Shown here in pieces: positions 6,307 to 7,482 of a stretch of DNA of 7,482 nucleotides (the stretch's first letter is position 1; each line of letters starts with the position of its first letter). The notes beneath the pieces are model-generated. The model ran no database searches and was not told the DNA's origin. It saw only the letters and a list, made by a program, of their open reading frames with translations. The translations under genes were made by a program, and so were the position numbers. Source of the stretch: Armatimonadota bacterium (GTDB taxonomy: Bacteria; Armatimonadota; JAAZEB01); assembly GCA_012841485.1 (NCBI GenBank), contig DUUU01000512.1, forward strand, positions 1-7,482, given 5' to 3'.

Positions 6307-7332
6307 ATGCACCGTCGTCTCATCGTCGTTTGCGTCTGGCTGGCTCTCGCGTGGTGCCTGCCGGTGCTCGCCGCTGAACCCGGGGCGAACAAAACGGACC
6401 CGGGCGCGGGCCGGATCGTGGTGGCCGTTGCCGATTTCGCCGGCGACGACGCGCGGATCCGCGATGCCATCACCCAGACCTTTACCGTTTCCCTCGTCCA
6501 ATCGAAACGGCTCCGGCTGGTGGAGCGCGAGCGCCTGGCAAAGGTCCTGGAGGAGCAGAAGCTCGACAACAGTGGCCTCGTGGATCCGGAGAAGGCGGCG
6601 CAGATTGGCAAGCTCCTGGGAGCGGGCAAGCTCATCGCTGGCGGCTTCACGCGCCTGGGCAGCATGGTGTCGATTGATGCCCGCCTGATCGATGTCGAGA
6701 CCGGCAAGGTGGAAGAAGGCAGCGCCGAGCAGGTGATCGGGCGGATTCAGGGCGAGGGAGAGGAGATCTACGCCCTGGCGCACCAGCTGGCGACGCGATT
6801 CCATCGCGCGATCACGGGGGAGTGGCTGCCGCACGCCTCTCTCGCCAGTCGCGCTGGCCTCTCTCCCGGCGTTGAGATCGATCCCCTCGCTCTCCTGGAG
6901 CGGGGAGAGGGAGGGATCCGCCTGGAGGTGAAGCTCGACCGCGAGGAGGGGAGCACCTATCGCTGGGGCGAGACGATGCACATCTCCTTCCGGGTAGATG
7001 CTCCCTGCCACGTCTACCTTTTCAATGTAGACACCGCGCGTCAGGTGACGCAACTCTATCCCAACGAGTGGCATCGCGACGGGAAGGTGCAGGCCAACCG
7101 CTGGTACCAGGTGCCCGGGCCCGGCGAGGGATGGGACCTGGTGATTGAGGGCGAGATGGGTCTCGAGGAGATCATCGCAATCGCTTCGAGCCGCCCGCTG
7201 GGGACTGCGGCCTCCATCGCGACGGTGAGCAAGAGCGCGGCGCAGTTCACAGGCAAGACCGTGGTGCCGAAGCTGCGCCAGGCTCCCACCACCTGGGCGG
7301 GCGCACGAGTCCGGTTCTTCACCACGAAGTGA
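6307..7332 (+). CDS. Exported CsgG-like protein with C-terminal DUF4384-like domain
   Basis: The product is 341 residues. Residues 1-23 form a signal peptide (MHRR, a hydrophobic stretch, then LAA before Glu24). Residues about 37-170 resemble the CsgG/FlgO-type domain: a VVAVADF strand, a helix (IRDAITQTFTVSLVQ), the signature RLRLVERERLAKVLEEQKL, then 'GKLLGAGKLIAGGFTRLGSMVSIDARLIDVETGKV'. This family includes the curli secretion pore and many periplasmic or outer-membrane proteins with related folds. Residues about 203-295 resemble DUF4384: RWGETMHISFRVDAPCHVYLFNVD, then QLYPNEW and an EEIIAIASSRPL strand. DUF4384 is often found on envelope or surface-linked proteins; its function is not established. 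The Cys17 in the signal peptide is not in a lipobox, so unlike CsgG this is probably not a lipoprotein. No curli subunit genes are nearby, so a curli pore role is not supported. Function unknown. Confidence 0.85.
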   Translation: MHRRLIVVCVWLALAWCLPVLAAEPGANKTDPGAGRIVVAVADFAGDDARIRDAITQTFTVSLVQSKRLRLVERERLAKVLEEQKLDNSGLVDPEKAAQIGKLLGAGKLIAGGFTRLGSMVSIDARLIDVETGKVEEGSAEQVIGRIQGEGEEIYALAHQLATRFHRAITGEWLPHASLASRAGLSPGVEIDPLALLERGEGGIRLEVKLDREEGSTYRWGETMHISFRVDAPCHVYLFNVDTARQVTQLYPNEWHRDGKVQANRWYQVPGPGEGWDLVIEGEMGLEEIIAIASSRPLGTAASIATVSKSAAQFTGKTVVPKLRQAPTTWAGARVRFFTTK

Positions 7333-7345
7333 GCCCCCGGGCGGC

Positions 7346-7482
7346 CTATTTCAGATAGAGGTGGACCTGGCGGCGCTCGGGGAGCCTGCTTCGGAGGAAC
7401 TGCTCGCAGGCGTGGATGGGGTAGAGCAAGTTATCCCAGCGCGGGTCCGGCGTGGAGAGGGGCGCACGCTCGGCGATGAGCC
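7346..7482 (-). CDS. Unrecognised protein, C-terminal fragment running off the right edge
   Basis: On the minus strand an open frame enters from the right edge (first whole codon at 7478-7480) and ends at a TAG at 7346-7348. It gives 44 residues. They read as a believable protein end: LIAERAPLSTPDPRWDNLLY, then PIHACEQFLRSRLPERRQVH, then LYLK. Aromatic and charged residues are mixed as in a folded protein. The start lies outside the window. The stop is 13 bases from the stop of the CsgG-like gene, which would be a tight convergent arrangement, like the convergent pair at the left. I recognise no family. It could also be a chance open frame, since GC-rich DNA has few stops. Confidence 0.5.
   Translation of the reverse strand, partial: LIAERAPLSTPDPRWDNLLYPIHACEQFLRSRLPERRQVHLYLK

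Overview
The window is bacterial chromosomal DNA of high GC content with ordinary coding density. It holds four complete protein genes and one gene fragment at each edge. I see no rRNA, tRNA, CRISPR array, insertion sequence or phage gene. The mix suggests a free-living Gram-negative-type bacterium with a large repertoire for sugars and secreted proteins: a Gfo/Idh/MocA oxidoreductase tail, a sugar-isomerase-like TIM barrel, a large secreted subtilase with beta-sandwich modules, and a CsgG-like envelope protein. Armatimonadota or a similar lineage (Planctomycetota, Acidobacteriota) would fit. This is inference from gene content and module style, and the sequence here does not prove it.

Layout: (a) 1-266, plus strand, is the C-terminal end of a Gfo/Idh/MocA-family oxidoreductase. 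(b) 280-320 is a strong hairpin between two convergent genes. (c) 333-3671, minus strand, is a secreted multidomain S8 serine peptidase. Its best start is a TTG with a strong ribosome binding site, not the farther upstream ATG. (d) 3672-3949 is a divergent intergenic region with a perfect-consensus sigma-70-type promoter (TTGACA, 18 bp, TATAAT) facing hisD. (e) 3950-5245, plus strand, is hisD, histidinol dehydrogenase, complete with all recognisable zinc and catalytic residues. (f) 5246-5437 is a 192-base gap with two perfect small hairpins. (g) 5438-6214, plus strand, is a sugar phosphate isomerase/epimerase-like TIM barrel. (h) 6307-7332, plus strand, is an exported CsgG-like plus DUF4384-like protein. 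(i) 7346-7482, minus strand, is the C-terminal end of an unrecognised gene that runs off the right edge.

hisD, the TIM-barrel gene and the CsgG-like gene are co-directional and could share a transcript from the hisD promoter, but their gaps (192 and 92 bases) allow separate transcription. hisD stands apart from other histidine genes here. The subtilase and the CsgG-like protein are both exported and act at or outside the envelope. Nothing shows that they work together. I did not find a clear new biological system. The points most worth a second look are the natural Asn next to the catalytic Ser of the subtilase, the subtilase's tandem C-terminal modules, the hairpin-bearing gap before the TIM-barrel gene, and the CsgG-DUF4384 fusion without a lipobox.
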